A DNA stretch of 24,050 nucleotides, from NCBI GenBank assembly GCA_018398765.1, contig JAHBMJ010003894.1, positions 62,136 through 86,185 on the forward strand. Reading direction: 5' to 3'. Origin of the DNA: Chromera velia (taxonomy: Eukaryota; Sar; Chromeraceae). Each line of letters begins with the position of its first letter. Position 1 is the stretch's first letter. The notes beneath the pieces are model-generated. The model saw nothing but the letters and a program-made list of their open reading frames with translations. It had not been told where the DNA came from and ran no database searches. Below, one piece after another: positions 1 to 8,844 of this stretch. The translations under genes were made by a program, and so were the position numbers.

Positions 1-591
1 ATAAGTGGGGAAAACGGTGAGGCACATAGACAGAAACAGTAGGGCACGCAGGATGCAGTATTCGGAATGAAGAGGGGCCATTCTTATTCGTGGGAACACC
101 TGGACACTGAGTTGGAATCGGAAGCGAGTTTCTGAAAGTGACCTTCTTTTCAATGCGTTTATCGCTGTTTTGGCCCCGGAAAGCCCGTTTGGATGGCACT
201 TTCAGAAGTCCCGTGACCTCCAATTCGCTTTTCCGGGCCACTCGCAATGCGTAAATCTGCAAATTTTGGCGGGCAACTTAAGGCGCGCGTGACTGACCTC
301 CGTAAAAGCCGCCGACCCACTAATTCTTATATGAATATATGATGATATGATCGAGGCCCGCGCGCGGGCCGGCCGGGGGGGGCCGCGGGGGGGGCCGGGG
401 GCGCGACTACATGCAGCGCGGCCGGCGGTTCCTTTCATTTGCCTGATTTTGCATGTGCATCATTGGCCGCCTGTCGATCAGTCACTGTTGGAGAGGCGCA
501 GTTTTGGCGCAGTTGCCGCCTCTTAAAGTTCATGCAGAATGGTCACGGCCTCGTAATGACTTGGCGTACAGAGAGAACGTCCATGCACTGA
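1..591. other. 5' flank of the RsmD-like gene
   Basis: No supportable gene. Short open frames on either strand lack recognisable motifs and have poor codon usage. The stretch presumably holds the promoter and 5' UTR of the gene at 592. No TATA or initiator motif could be assigned with confidence. The G-rich block inside it is listed separately. Confidence 0.5.
355..405 (+). promoter_or_regulatory. Very G-rich block upstream of gene 1, possible G-quadruplex
   Basis: About 50 bases consist almost only of G and C, with plus-strand runs of eight, eight and five G plus shorter ones. They sit roughly 190-240 bases upstream of the methyltransferase start. Four or more G-runs separated by one to four bases fit a G-quadruplex pattern. 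A promoter role is inference from position only. Confidence 0.35.
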
Positions 592-2466
592 ATGGGTAGT
601 CGGATCTCTGAATTTGCATGCCTTTCGAGTTTGGAGACGCCGCCACAAAAAGCGGCAAGAAAAGAAATGAGCACCAGCTCAGAAAATTCGTCCCGTAGTT
701 CGCTATGTGGGTTTTGTCAATCTCGTTCTACATTTTTCGTCCTGGCAGCATGTGTCTTAGCAACGCTCTCCAGAGAGGCCCGTGGGATCAGCTCCCCCCC
801 AGCCTTCCTCCCCAGTCGGCACTTTCACTTGCGGCAGAGCACACGAACGCGAGAGCAACACGTCCGTCTCGCAGAAGCGGCAGGGATGGAACGGTCTGTA
901 GAAAATGAGCGCATTGGGGGAGACGGCGTGCCTCTGTCCACATCAAGACACGACAATGTCTATGCTGCAGTGGCTGCTCAAGGCCGCTCTGCGTCGGGGT
1001 TCGAGGACGATGAGGAAGAGGAGGAGTTGTCTTGGGAAGGTTTTGGGACCCGAAAGTTCTCCCTAGACCATTCTGCAGTGCCGCCCTCTGAGGCACCCAT
1101 GGGCCTCAATGCCGAAGACAAAGAGCAGCAGCAGCAGGCAGGGAAGATTCTGAGAGTCATGACAGGGAGAGACGGGCAGATGTACCACACTCTGGTAGAC
1201 CCTCTACGGCAAGAGGACATACAGAAACACGAACGTTTGTCCGTCTCCGCAGCGCCGTTTGAGATCACCCCCGTTGCTGAAAAAAAAAAAATGCCGCAGG
1301 AAGAGGGCACGGAGAAGGGGGAGGAAGGAGAGACGGAGACGGAGAAAAGGAACAAAAAGGGGCAGGTGGAGAGAGACGCGGAGGGACTTCCCGTAGGTCC
1401 TCTCGGGGTCTTCCGAGATGTCAACCCCAAAGTCAAAACCAAACACAAATTCGCTAAAATGCCCCCAAATCCCCACAGACAGCAGCAGCACCGTCTCAAT
1501 GCAGAAGGCAGACCGGTGTCCGATTCGGTAAAACTTCAGGGGAAAATTCTCGAAGAATATAAGAGCCCGCAGCTGTTGAGGGTAGCGGCAGGACGTCTAC
1601 GCGGACGCCGCTTGAAATCACCGAACGTTTACTTGAGACCTATGATGTCTCGTGTTCGTCTGGCCACTTTTGGAATTTTGAAGGGGTTGGGTCTTTTTGA
1701 TGGACTGCACGCACTTCGCGTGCTGGATCTTTTTTCAGGTTCCGGGGGAGTGGGAATAGAGGCGTTGTCTTGGGGGGCTTCGTCTGCGACTTTTGTCGAT
1801 TTCTCTCGCGATTGTTGCGAGACTGCGGCCGAGAATTTGGAAAAGTGTGGAGCTAGAGAGCAGGGACGGGTTGTGAGGGCAACGGTAGAGGAAGTCTTGA
1901 AGATGCCACAAAGATACCAGATGACCAGACATCCTGCAGATTTAGTCTTCGTCTGCCCACCATATGAGGAAGTTGACTATTCTGTGCTTATGCGGCTGCT
2001 GGCTGAGAGCACCGCAGTAGCAGACGATGCGGTGATAGTGATTGAATATCCTGTGGAACTGAAGACAATGCCCCCATCTCTTTTGGATGGCAAGCTGGTG
2101 GGGTTGAGAAATCGGAGGTATGGGCGGACGGTAATAGGTATTTATTTAAAGACTTCAGTGGGGGGTGAGGAGGGGGTAGAGCGGTCACGGTGGAGCGTGG
2201 CGGCGCGTTCTGAGGAGTTTGCTCCTGTTGGTGAGAGTCGGAAAGTGAGGCGCGCTCGGGAGAGGCGGGAGGAAGAGGCAGCGTCGGTTGGCGTCGGGCG
2301 CGGAGGATTGGATGGACCGTCACGGAGAGGGGGGGGTTCTAGAGGGAAAGGGAGAAAACGGGAGAAAGGGAAGCCCTCTGGTCGACCGGCCAGTGAAAGA
2401 GAAGGAAAAAGAGGCGGAGAGGCGACGTCCGGTGGCTTGTTGGAGTCGAAGATTCTTACTCAGTAA
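592..2466 (+). CDS. RsmD-like 16S rRNA guanine-N2 methyltransferase, probably plastid-targeted
   Basis: Uninterrupted 624-codon frame ending in TAA. Residues about 310-530 match the RsmD family, which makes m2G in 16S rRNA using S-adenosylmethionine. Visible motifs are LRP..SRVR at 348-356, the SAM-binding motif I LDLFSGSGGVGIEAL at 378-392, and the catalytic-loop motif VCPPYEE from 454 (family usual: D/NPPY/F). Bacterial RsmD is about 200 aa. The extra 300 N-terminal residues include a hydrophobic segment (about 46-57, FFVLAACVLATL) followed by a Ser/Arg-rich, acid-poor stretch, which resembles a signal peptide plus transit peptide of a complex plastid. An acidic, Gln/Glu-rich spacer follows. 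The last ~95 residues are basic, Arg/Gly/Lys-rich and probably disordered. Met26 (base 667) has a purine at -3 and would put the hydrophobic segment nearer the N-terminus, so it is an alternative start. Family assignment is confident; plastid location is inferred. Confidence 0.85.
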   Translation: MGSRISEFACLSSLETPPQKAARKEMSTSSENSSRSSLCGFCQSRSTFFVLAACVLATLSREARGISSPPAFLPSRHFHLRQSTRTREQHVRLAEAAGMERSVENERIGGDGVPLSTSRHDNVYAAVAAQGRSASGFEDDEEEEELSWEGFGTRKFSLDHSAVPPSEAPMGLNAEDKEQQQQAGKILRVMTGRDGQMYHTLVDPLRQEDIQKHERLSVSAAPFEITPVAEKKKMPQEEGTEKGEEGETETEKRNKKGQVERDAEGLPVGPLGVFRDVNPKVKTKHKFAKMPPNPHRQQQHRLNAEGRPVSDSVKLQGKILEEYKSPQLLRVAAGRLRGRRLKSPNVYLRPMMSRVRLATFGILKGLGLFDGLHALRVLDLFSGSGGVGIEALSWGASSATFVDFSRDCCETAAENLEKCGAREQGRVVRATVEEVLKMPQRYQMTRHPADLVFVCPPYEEVDYSVLMRLLAESTAVADDAVIVIEYPVELKTMPPSLLDGKLVGLRNRRYGRTVIGIYLKTSVGGEEGVERSRWSVAARSEEFAPVGESRKVRRARERREEEAASVGVGRGGLDGPSRRGGGSRGKGRKREKGKPSGRPASEREGKRGGEATSGGLLESKILTQ

Positions 2467-2841
2467 TTCATGTTAACAACCTTGCCTATCAATTATATGG
2501 AACTAGTTATCGAATATTATGTAACAATGTGTCTAGCGATGTATGTGATTCACACTAGAATTCATTGTATGACTAAGCGTGTGAAAATCATATAAAAAGA
2601 AACTGCTGCAGAATATGTACTAGAATATATCGAACTATCGTTTTACATTGATGATTGATTTGATTTAATATTGATTGATTGATTGATATGTTCCGCCCTA
2701 GGATTGATTAATTTTTGATTGATTGATTGATTGATATGTTCCACCCTAGGGCCTTCCCGCTATGTCTATCTGTGATTGATTGATTGGTTCTGCGCTACAG
2801 GATTACAGGATTACATTATGTTCGGGGCCGGAGCCCTAGAC
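2467..2841. other. AT-rich 3' flank of gene 1 with GATT repeats
   Basis: No gene seen. The first 170 bases are AT-rich 3' flank. From about 2648 the sequence becomes GATT-repeat DNA, listed separately. The last eight bases (2834-2841, CCCTAGAC) are the left copy of the target duplication of the hAT-like element that follows. Confidence 0.5.
2648..2792. repeat. (GATT)n repeat in three related units, possible retrotransposon 3' tail
   Basis: GATT tetramers occur in three clusters. Copies at 2671-2702 and 2719-2750 are near identical: (GATT)n, then ATATGTTCC, G or A, CCCTAGG. A third, shorter relative lies at 2774-2792 (GATTGATTGATTGGTTCTGCGC). Read on the minus strand each unit is a unique sequence ending in (CAAT)n. 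That is how several non-LTR retrotransposons end, and it agrees with the minus-strand reverse-transcriptase relic upstream. Confidence 0.5.
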
Positions 2842-2864
2842 TAGTGCTAGGAAAAGGTTCAAGG

Positions 2865-2920
2865 TTCAAGGTTCACTTCGAAGTAATGAACCTGAATCAG
2901 GTTCACAAACAGGTTCACTT
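2865..2920 (+). repeat. Left subterminal GGTTCAA/GGTTCAC cluster of the hAT-like element
   Basis: GGTTCAA or GGTTCAC occurs five times within about 55 bases, together with the inverted form TGAACC around a CTTCGAAG palindrome. The matching cluster lies at the other end of the element. Confidence 0.6.
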
Positions 2921-3938
2921 TTAATTAATAGAAACCTCATTCTTTCGTGTTGTTTTATGCCTTTAAATTAGGCTTTAATGCATTTTTAGAACGTTTTATT
3001 ATAGAATCTATGCCTTAGTAGTGTTTTTAAATAGTTTAAATCAATATTTACGCTCACATTAGGTGCTAGTCTTAAGTTATTCACTGTTTATAGTCGAAAA
3101 TTAATAATCAAAAAAGTCTAAAAAAATTGGAAAATGTCATAATTAAATTTATATAATCGTATCAATCATGACAATTTCGTCAACATAAGACCATCACAGA
3201 CTCACAGCGTTTCTTTCTTTCTTTCTTTTATCTGCTCATCGGTTGCCCCGCAGCCCCCGCTCCCCCCCTCCTTCTCCATGCACCGCCGCCTCTTTGACCT
3301 GCTCAGGTCCTGCTGCTCCCGGCCCGGCCTGTTGCCCCCCCTCCTGCTTCCCCCCATGGCCCCCACCGCTCCCAGCTACCGCGGGTACACAAGACACGAG
3401 CTGAGGTGTCAGAGAGAATAGGACCGCTGGAATTTTTTTCAACAAAGAGAATGAAAAAGGGTTGTACAGTGAAAAAGGTCGGACCCATGGGTAGCCGTCT
3501 TATAGCTGGGAGTTTAAAAAAAAAGATCCGGAGACGGCAGTAGCAGAAGCAAGCAGAAGGACTGCTGCCGGTACGAGTCTGAAGCAGCCCCTCCAAAAAG
3601 ACATTATCAATTAAACTGTCGTACAGACTGCTGTCAAACAAACTTTATACTTCCTCATTCCTTCAGTAGAGACTGTCCGTTTTGATGCGGGGCCTTGCAA
3701 GTGGAAAACTTGGTAAGTCACGTGTACTTCTTCACTTCTGCAACCGTCAGCATGAGTTTTCATGCTGACATATGATGCTGACATATGCTGACATGCGTCT
3801 GTCCGACATAATAGATTGAACCGGCTGGGGACAGTTGCTGTACGTGCGGCTCCGGCTCCTTATTTCACCTATATCGGCCGCGGGCGGCACGGGCCTGGCC
3901 AGCCTTGTGCCAGTGGCCGTGCGTCTGGCCTCCAAAAC

Positions 3939-4007
3939 AGGTTCAAAACAGGTTCAACAGGTTCAAAACAGGTTCAACAGGTTCAAAACAGGTTCAACAG
4001 GTTCAAG
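3939..4007 (+). repeat. Right subterminal GGTTCAA tandem array
   Basis: Seven GGTTCAA copies stand in a row, spaced alternately by AACA and CA, giving a roughly 20-bp higher-order unit repeated three times. The array lies just inside the right end of the 2842-4012 element, in the same orientation as the left cluster. Confidence 0.7.
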
Positions 4008-4207
4008 CCCTACCCTAGACCTGCGTGCCAGTTATCTGACGTCCGCTTTGCACCATATATTCATGCACATTACTCCATACCATGTACGCATACATGCAAT
4101 GACACACCTCATCACGACACATGAATTTCTTGCCTTACACTTCAAAACCATTGCTACTGCCAACAAACATGGATGTAGTTGAATTACGGTCCTGGGATAA
4201 TATTAAG

Positions 4208-4816
4208 TTATGCTTGATTTTCTCTGACGAAGTACGAGTGAAAAACAGAGTGACAGAGGGCAGGGGTGGAGCGATAGCATACATCTTCTATTATTTTTGC
4301 AACCTTATGCCTATATGCAAAGCCTGTCTCTCTTACTCTTTTCATCTGATAAAGTATACCGATCAGATCTTCTACCTTAGAACGCGGCTCTCTGTTTCCT
4401 TTCTCTTTCTCTTCTTTGTCGTGGACTTTTGTGAGCTGTTCGGCAGTCATATCTCGAAAAGCATCCTTAAGTTCCTCTTTACATCTCCACCACACTCTTT
4501 GTCTCATCAAAATTCTTTTTATGAATGTGTTCATATGATAGTCTGCTTCATTGACCAAAAAATTTAAGGTAAACAGGGCCATTTTATCGATTTTTCCATC
4601 CCCTTCTGACTTTCTTACACGCTTTGCTCTTTTGTTTCTCTCATCTGTCCACCCTTGTATGAGATAGCCAATGCATTCCTCCCTTTTCCATTCATGCACT
4701 GGGCATTCTGCGAGCACATGGACCTCATCATCGAGGACTAAAAGGCTAAGCAAGTCAAAACAGAATGGACAAATTCGTTTCTTAAGTGGCACTCTCTGTT
4801 CATCTTTCTGCGGCAC
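4208..4816 (-). pseudogene. Retrotransposon C-terminal region with Cys-rich motif
   Basis: A 202-codon open frame. Near its start it has RICPFC, then about 12 residues later DDEVHVLAECP, the CPxC...DExHxLxxCP pattern that ends many non-LTR retrotransposon ORF2 proteins. The rest is a Lys/Glu-rich tail. It is probably a surviving part of one ORF2 rather than a separate gene. Its first Met is not evidence of a real start. Confidence 0.7.
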
Positions 4817-5095
4817 TCTTCTTTTTGTCTAGCTTTTTGTGACGGCGAAGCTTCTTTCTCCAAGTCTGAATGTTGCTCTCCTTCTATATACTGACCAAGG
4901 CGCCGGCTCGGTGTAGCAAGAGGGGGCTTTTCCAATATTTTCTTCTCTGATGCATGCACGGAGTGCACCAGTGTTTCTTTCTGTATTTTCTTCTTAAAGT
5001 TTCTTAAAGAAAGACCACAAATGAAGGCGATTTCCGTTCTGAACGGTTATTCCTCTGTGCCAACCTGAAACCCCCTCGAACTGACTCAGTCTTAC

Positions 5096-5304
5096 CTATT
5101 CTTCTCTCTTTCTTCTCTTGATTATTTGTTCTACCTGCCTCTTAAACACTTTCTTCTTTCTTTTTTCCATCTCATCTACGTTTCTTTCTCTTAACCATCT
5201 AACCATTCTGTCTCGTGTCTCAAAAGAAGGCTGTTGGCCTGCCTGTGCTGGTACTCTTCTTATCTCAAACGGGTGTTGACCTCTGTCATACAGCGCTCTT
5301 GCAC
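5096..5304 (-). pseudogene. Retrotransposon post-RT fragment, 3' of the hAT-like insertion
   Basis: This open frame joins in phase with the fragment at 6031-5780 if the 475-bp element plus one copy of its 8-bp duplication (483 bp, a multiple of three) is left out. Its sequence is mostly charged, with Arg/Lys/Glu-rich stretches, as expected between the RT domain and the Cys-rich end of ORF2. Confidence 0.65.
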
Positions 5305-5779
5305 CAGTGCTAGGGATACAATTATTGTAATTACAATTATTAGAATTAATTGCAAACAATTATTGTTTGCCAGAAGCGGGCGAGAGGCAATTAGTTGCAA
5401 TTAATTGCGATTTTTGTTTATGCGTTGTTTATGTGTTGCTATGTGTTGTTCATATGTTACCATGTGTTGTTTAGGCGTGTTTAAGTACTGTTTAGTGAAT
5501 TTTACAACAGTTTACACAGTTTAAAATATGAAACACCAAGTTGCAAGTCATAAAACGTTTGTTTTAGATGATTTATAATCATTTCATTTCATAAAATTTA
5601 ATGCTTATATTTGAGTTGGTATTTCATTGTACACTACCATCTGATACCCCATTTCGCTTAATAACTATATATTTGAGTCTAATTGCAATTATTGGCAATT
5701 AATTGCAATGATTGCAATTATTGTTTAGCCGGATTTCCTTGAAGCAATGGGCACTGCAATTTAATTGCTCCTAGCACTG
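5305..5779. mobile_element. hAT-type MITE inserted in the retrotransposon, 475 bp
   Basis: The ends are perfect 10-bp inverted repeats, CAGTGCTAGG at 5305 and its complement ending at 5779. They are flanked by an exact 8-bp target duplication, TCTTGCAC, at 5297-5304 and 5780-5787. CAGTG termini with an 8-bp duplication are diagnostic of the hAT superfamily. The interior is AT-rich and has no coding capacity. AATTGCAATTA-like motifs recur near both ends, in both orientations, and look like subterminal repeats. It must have moved in trans using another element's transposase. Confidence 0.9.
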
Positions 5780-6425
5780 TCTTGCACTCTCTTCTAAGTG
5801 GGGGAAGAACTCAAACGGATACATTTCCTTTCTCTTCAGTCTGCTGTCCACTCCTCTCTGAACTGCATCGATTAACGCATGGAAGACAGGGGATTCTCTT
5901 TTCTTTTTCAGAACAGTAGCCCTCCATGTCAGCGTCCGATCTGCTACCTCCAGCTCGATCGGAAGAAGACCCTTCTCTAAATACGTTGATACGATGCTTT
6001 CTTTTTCTCGTATGCCCAACACCCACCTCACAAACCTTCTCTGTAACTGGTTGAATTTCTCGAAACTCTTTTTTGTGCCCCTGTAGATTTCACAGCCATA
6101 GAGTCAAACTGCCTTGACTGTCTATTTGAACCACTTAAAACAAACACTTGGAAGCAGCTCACCTACGACTGTTATCTTTGCTTTTAGGGAGTAGAAAGCT
6201 CTTTTTGTCTTTATGTATTTTTTATCCATCATCTTTTCTATCGAACAGTCATCTGTTATCAAGAGGCCCAGGTATGGGTATTCAGATATCTAAATTCAGT
6301 TCCCCTCCAACCAAACTGAACTCATATGTCTTCTTTCTTTCCCGGTCTCTCCTCTCCCCCAACATGAAGAATATTCATCTTAACTTGGTTGAAAGAAGAA
6401 CTTCTATGTCTTTTGTATAGCTTTG
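5780..6425 (-). pseudogene. Retrotransposon post-RT (thumb/connection) region
   Basis: Minus-strand reading gives the typical sequence after the RT core: FNQVKMNILHVG, then YLGLLITDD, YGCEIYRGTKKSFEKF and RRFVRWVLGIREKE. These fit the usual pattern YLG(V/I)..., YG.E.W....., Q..FLR.ILG. It is separated from the RT core by a frameshift near 6420 and has an internal stop near 6127-6130. The downstream end is cut by the hAT-type MITE. Confidence 0.7.
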
Positions 6426-7240
6426 TGCTCCCTTCAGCAGTGCTTTAAAACCCTTTTCCTCCTTTGACTCAAAAAATGCGTCGTCTCTATATAAACGTAC
6501 GTCAAAGTCCACTGTGCGTCCTTGCAGACTCATCTTTGCCTTTATCCTTCCTGCCTGTCGTCTGTTTCCCTCCAGTTCTCTGTCTGCTCTCCTTCTTATT
6601 TTAGCAGGCATATCGTTGGTATATATGAAATAAATGACAGGCTCTGCCGGACCTCCCTGCTTCCCAACCTTCTCTCCTTTCCTTTCTCTCCACCACCAGT
6701 CTATTCCTTTCACTCTCACCCTGATATCTCTTACCGACTCTACAATCCAATTAGCCATCCAGTCTGACAACTTATTTTTCTTCAGCTGTCTGTACAGCTT
6801 TTCGTGTTTCACTTCATCAAACGCCCTCATAAAATCCAAAAAAACAATAAAAAGCTGCTTTAAAAGCACAAGAGCACAAGCAATATTATTCAACAAAAGA
6901 AAAATTGCGTCGAGCGTACCTGATCCCTTCTTGTATGCAAACTAAAAAGGTGTGGCAGAGTCCATATGTATCCTTTCTTCCTTACTTGCCCCTCTCATCA
7001 CCAGTTCCCCACACTTTGCTATTACAGAGGCCAAGTGAATAAGTCTCAGAGTCCATGCCCCCAGAAGAGCCTGCATCTTTCCCGGCTTTGGGACCAGAGC
7101 GATTGACAACTCGTTTCAGCCTTTCCACCACCATGTGTATCTTTCTAAAACAGAAAAGTCTTAGAGATAGGTGTAGAGATTGACCGATGACCGCATTCCG
7201 ACACTTCTTTATCATTCTTAGCACCCCCGAGGGCATACCG
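6375..7240 (-). pseudogene. Degenerate reverse transcriptase core
   Basis: The RT blocks are recognisable in one minus-strand frame: ALVPKPGK near 7100, LIHLASVIAKCGELVMR, FAYKKGSGTLDAIFLL, the first catalytic box FLDFMRAFDEVKH near 6830, GGPAEPVIYFIYTNDMP near 6630, and the second catalytic box LYRDDA near 6490 (usual Y-A/M/V-D-D). A TAG at 6944-6942 interrupts the frame just before FAYKKG, and an earlier TGA lies before ALVPKPGK. The Arg in YRDD and the stops mean it is non-functional. Confidence 0.8.
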
Positions 7241-7694
7241 TCCTTTCTTACTGCCTTTCTTGGGTTTCGTGCCTTATGTATAGCCTTTTTTACTTCTTTT
7301 GTCCTTATGCCGCTTTTTATTGCTCCTGCCTCCGCCCTTACTCTTTTGATTTCTTTCTGTCCGTCTTCTTTTTCCCTGTTCTCTGCTTCCTCTCTTTCCC
7401 TTACGCTTGCTTCTATCTAGAAAAGTTTTTCGTTCCCTCTCGCTATCTCGTCATTTGACATCCTGTTCTTTTGGTGCACTTCCTTTCTTATTGAAAGGGC
7501 TCTCTATATACTCCATCGACCTCTATCTTCTTTCAATTGATTTATTATTTTTTATGTTCTTCTCATGCAGTCCCTCTGTTCTCTTTTCTTTTTAGCCTTT
7601 TGTATTCCTTGTTTGCCTCTCTTTTCTCCGTTTTTGCCCTTTCTAACTCTTTTTTTGTAATTTTTTTAGAGGTTTGCACTCTCGGTACCCTATA

Positions 7695-8660
7695 TGACCT
7701 GACATCGGATAATATCGGATATAGGGGGGGGGATAAGTAGCTATACACCATCTCTAACCTTAAAAATCCTTTTTTAAGCTAAAGCAGGGTAAAAAACATT
7801 AAAACTGTATCAATATAAGCTTTTTATTCATCATAGTTCTTAAGTTATGACTCGTGGAAGTCTTATTATAGAGATCTGACATCAAGTTTTACCGATATCG
7901 ACGACATCGTTCGGGCATCCACGGGGTCCAGTGCCCTACAATGCCCGACCAATGCTTGACCTCCCTAGGCCCCGCACATGTTTATAGACACATTAAAACA
8001 TATTTAAAATCAGAAATATCATAATAATGATGTTTTACGTTGTTTATCTGTCATATAATTACCTAGCATAATTGCTCATGAATTTTAGGTGAAAATTTAT
8101 GTATGCGATAAGGAAAACATGAATAAAAACACACTGTTGGACCTTTAATTCTATATACCCTCCTGTTCTAAAACAGTCGATATAGCCATTTATCATTTAC
8201 TTGATTTATTATCTTCCCGACTGGTAGAACCGAAGGGAAAAGCCAAGACAAAGAGGGCTGACAGACAAAGAAAAAGAAAAGCGAGGAAGGGAACAACTAT
8301 TGGCTTAGACAGCATACAGCTGCAGGCGGTAAGGTAAATGAATGAATCGACGAGTGAGTAAAAGAAAGGAATAGACAGCATCATAGACAAACCTATCTTC
8401 TTTCGTTCCTATAGTATCTAAAAGTGATATAAAAATGACCAACATTGGTCCAGGGCAACATCGGCCGACATTAGCTTCTTTCTCATTCATTTAATACTTC
8501 TAGACACTTGAAAAAGCTCTCCCAACCAGTTAAAACATCCGATGTCCCAATGTTGACATCAGCCAACACTAGCCTTTTTTTTAGCTGACACCTTCGTAAC
8601 CCGATGTCGACATCGGATGTCGATGTCAAATTTATGCGACATGACTTATAGGGGGGGTTT
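7695..8660. mobile_element. AT-rich segment, possible third DNA-transposon insertion
   Basis: This AT-rich stretch of about 960 bp replaces the expected 5' part of the retrotransposon. Its left end (CCCTATATGACCTGAC) and the complement of its right end (CCCTATAAGTCATGTC) agree at 12 of 16 positions. GACATCG-like motifs cluster inside both ends (7700-7720 and 8590-8625). No clear target duplication was found and no transposase is visible. It could equally be decayed retrotransposon flank. Confidence 0.35.
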
Positions 8661-8844
8661 CCCTAGGTGCTCATGCATTGGGAGCATTTTGCTAAAAGTA
8701 TATTTTTAGACTCAGCACATCAAGCTGTATCAAAAAATAAACTAATCTTTCCGATGCCTAAAGTTTTTGATACAATGTAACAATTGGCCTCAAAACTTAC
8801 AGAAGGCACTACACCGGCCTTCGGTAGTATAACCCCTTAGATGA

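Larger units (their letters stand above)
2842..4012. mobile_element. Non-autonomous hAT-like DNA transposon, 1,171 bp
   Basis: The segment is flanked by an exact 8-bp direct repeat, CCCTAGAC, at 2834-2841 and 4013-4020. Eight bases is the target duplication length of hAT transposons. The ends read TAGTG... and, on the other strand, TAGGG..., fitting the short hAT terminal consensus (C/T)A(A/G)NG. The left end (AGTGCTAGG) shares nine bases with the hAT-like element at 5305. Both ends carry clusters of GGTTCAA, as expected for subterminal transposase-binding repeats. No transposase is visible. The interior mixes AT-rich DNA with a GC-rich patch at 3240-3380 of unknown origin. The terminal inverted repeats are imperfect (7 of 10), so the call rests mainly on duplication plus subterminal repeats. 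Confidence 0.65.
4013..7690 (-). mobile_element. Degenerate non-LTR retrotransposon (minus strand)
   Basis: Minus-strand fragments occur in the order of one non-LTR retrotransposon ORF2: a Lys-rich linker (about 7690-7560), the N-terminal reverse-transcriptase blocks (7130-6945), the RT core (6941-6420), the post-RT region (6420-5780 and 5304-5096) and a C-terminal Cys-rich motif (about 4780-4700). The frame is broken by stops and frameshifts, and a 475-bp hAT-like element sits inside it. No endonuclease domain or intact 5' end is visible. The 3' end probably extends through the second hAT-like element to the (CAAT)n tail near 2650. The clade cannot be decided by eye. Confidence 0.75.

Noticed and set aside
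1204-1499. Minus-strand open frames of 95-173 codons over gene 1
   Set aside because: They lie opposite the low-complexity acidic/Gln-rich part of the methyltransferase and show no motifs. The plus-strand frame has clear RsmD motifs.
3939-4007. GGTTCAA array as a CRISPR array
   Set aside because: The intervals are only two or four bases and not unique spacers. The context is eukaryotic and the array is subterminal to a transposon.
2842-4012. GGTTCAA motifs as tRNA B-boxes, hence a tRNA-derived SINE
   Set aside because: The motif matches part of a B-box, but there is no A-box at the right distance, no cloverleaf and no A- or T-rich tail. The 8-bp target duplication and terminal bases fit hAT better.
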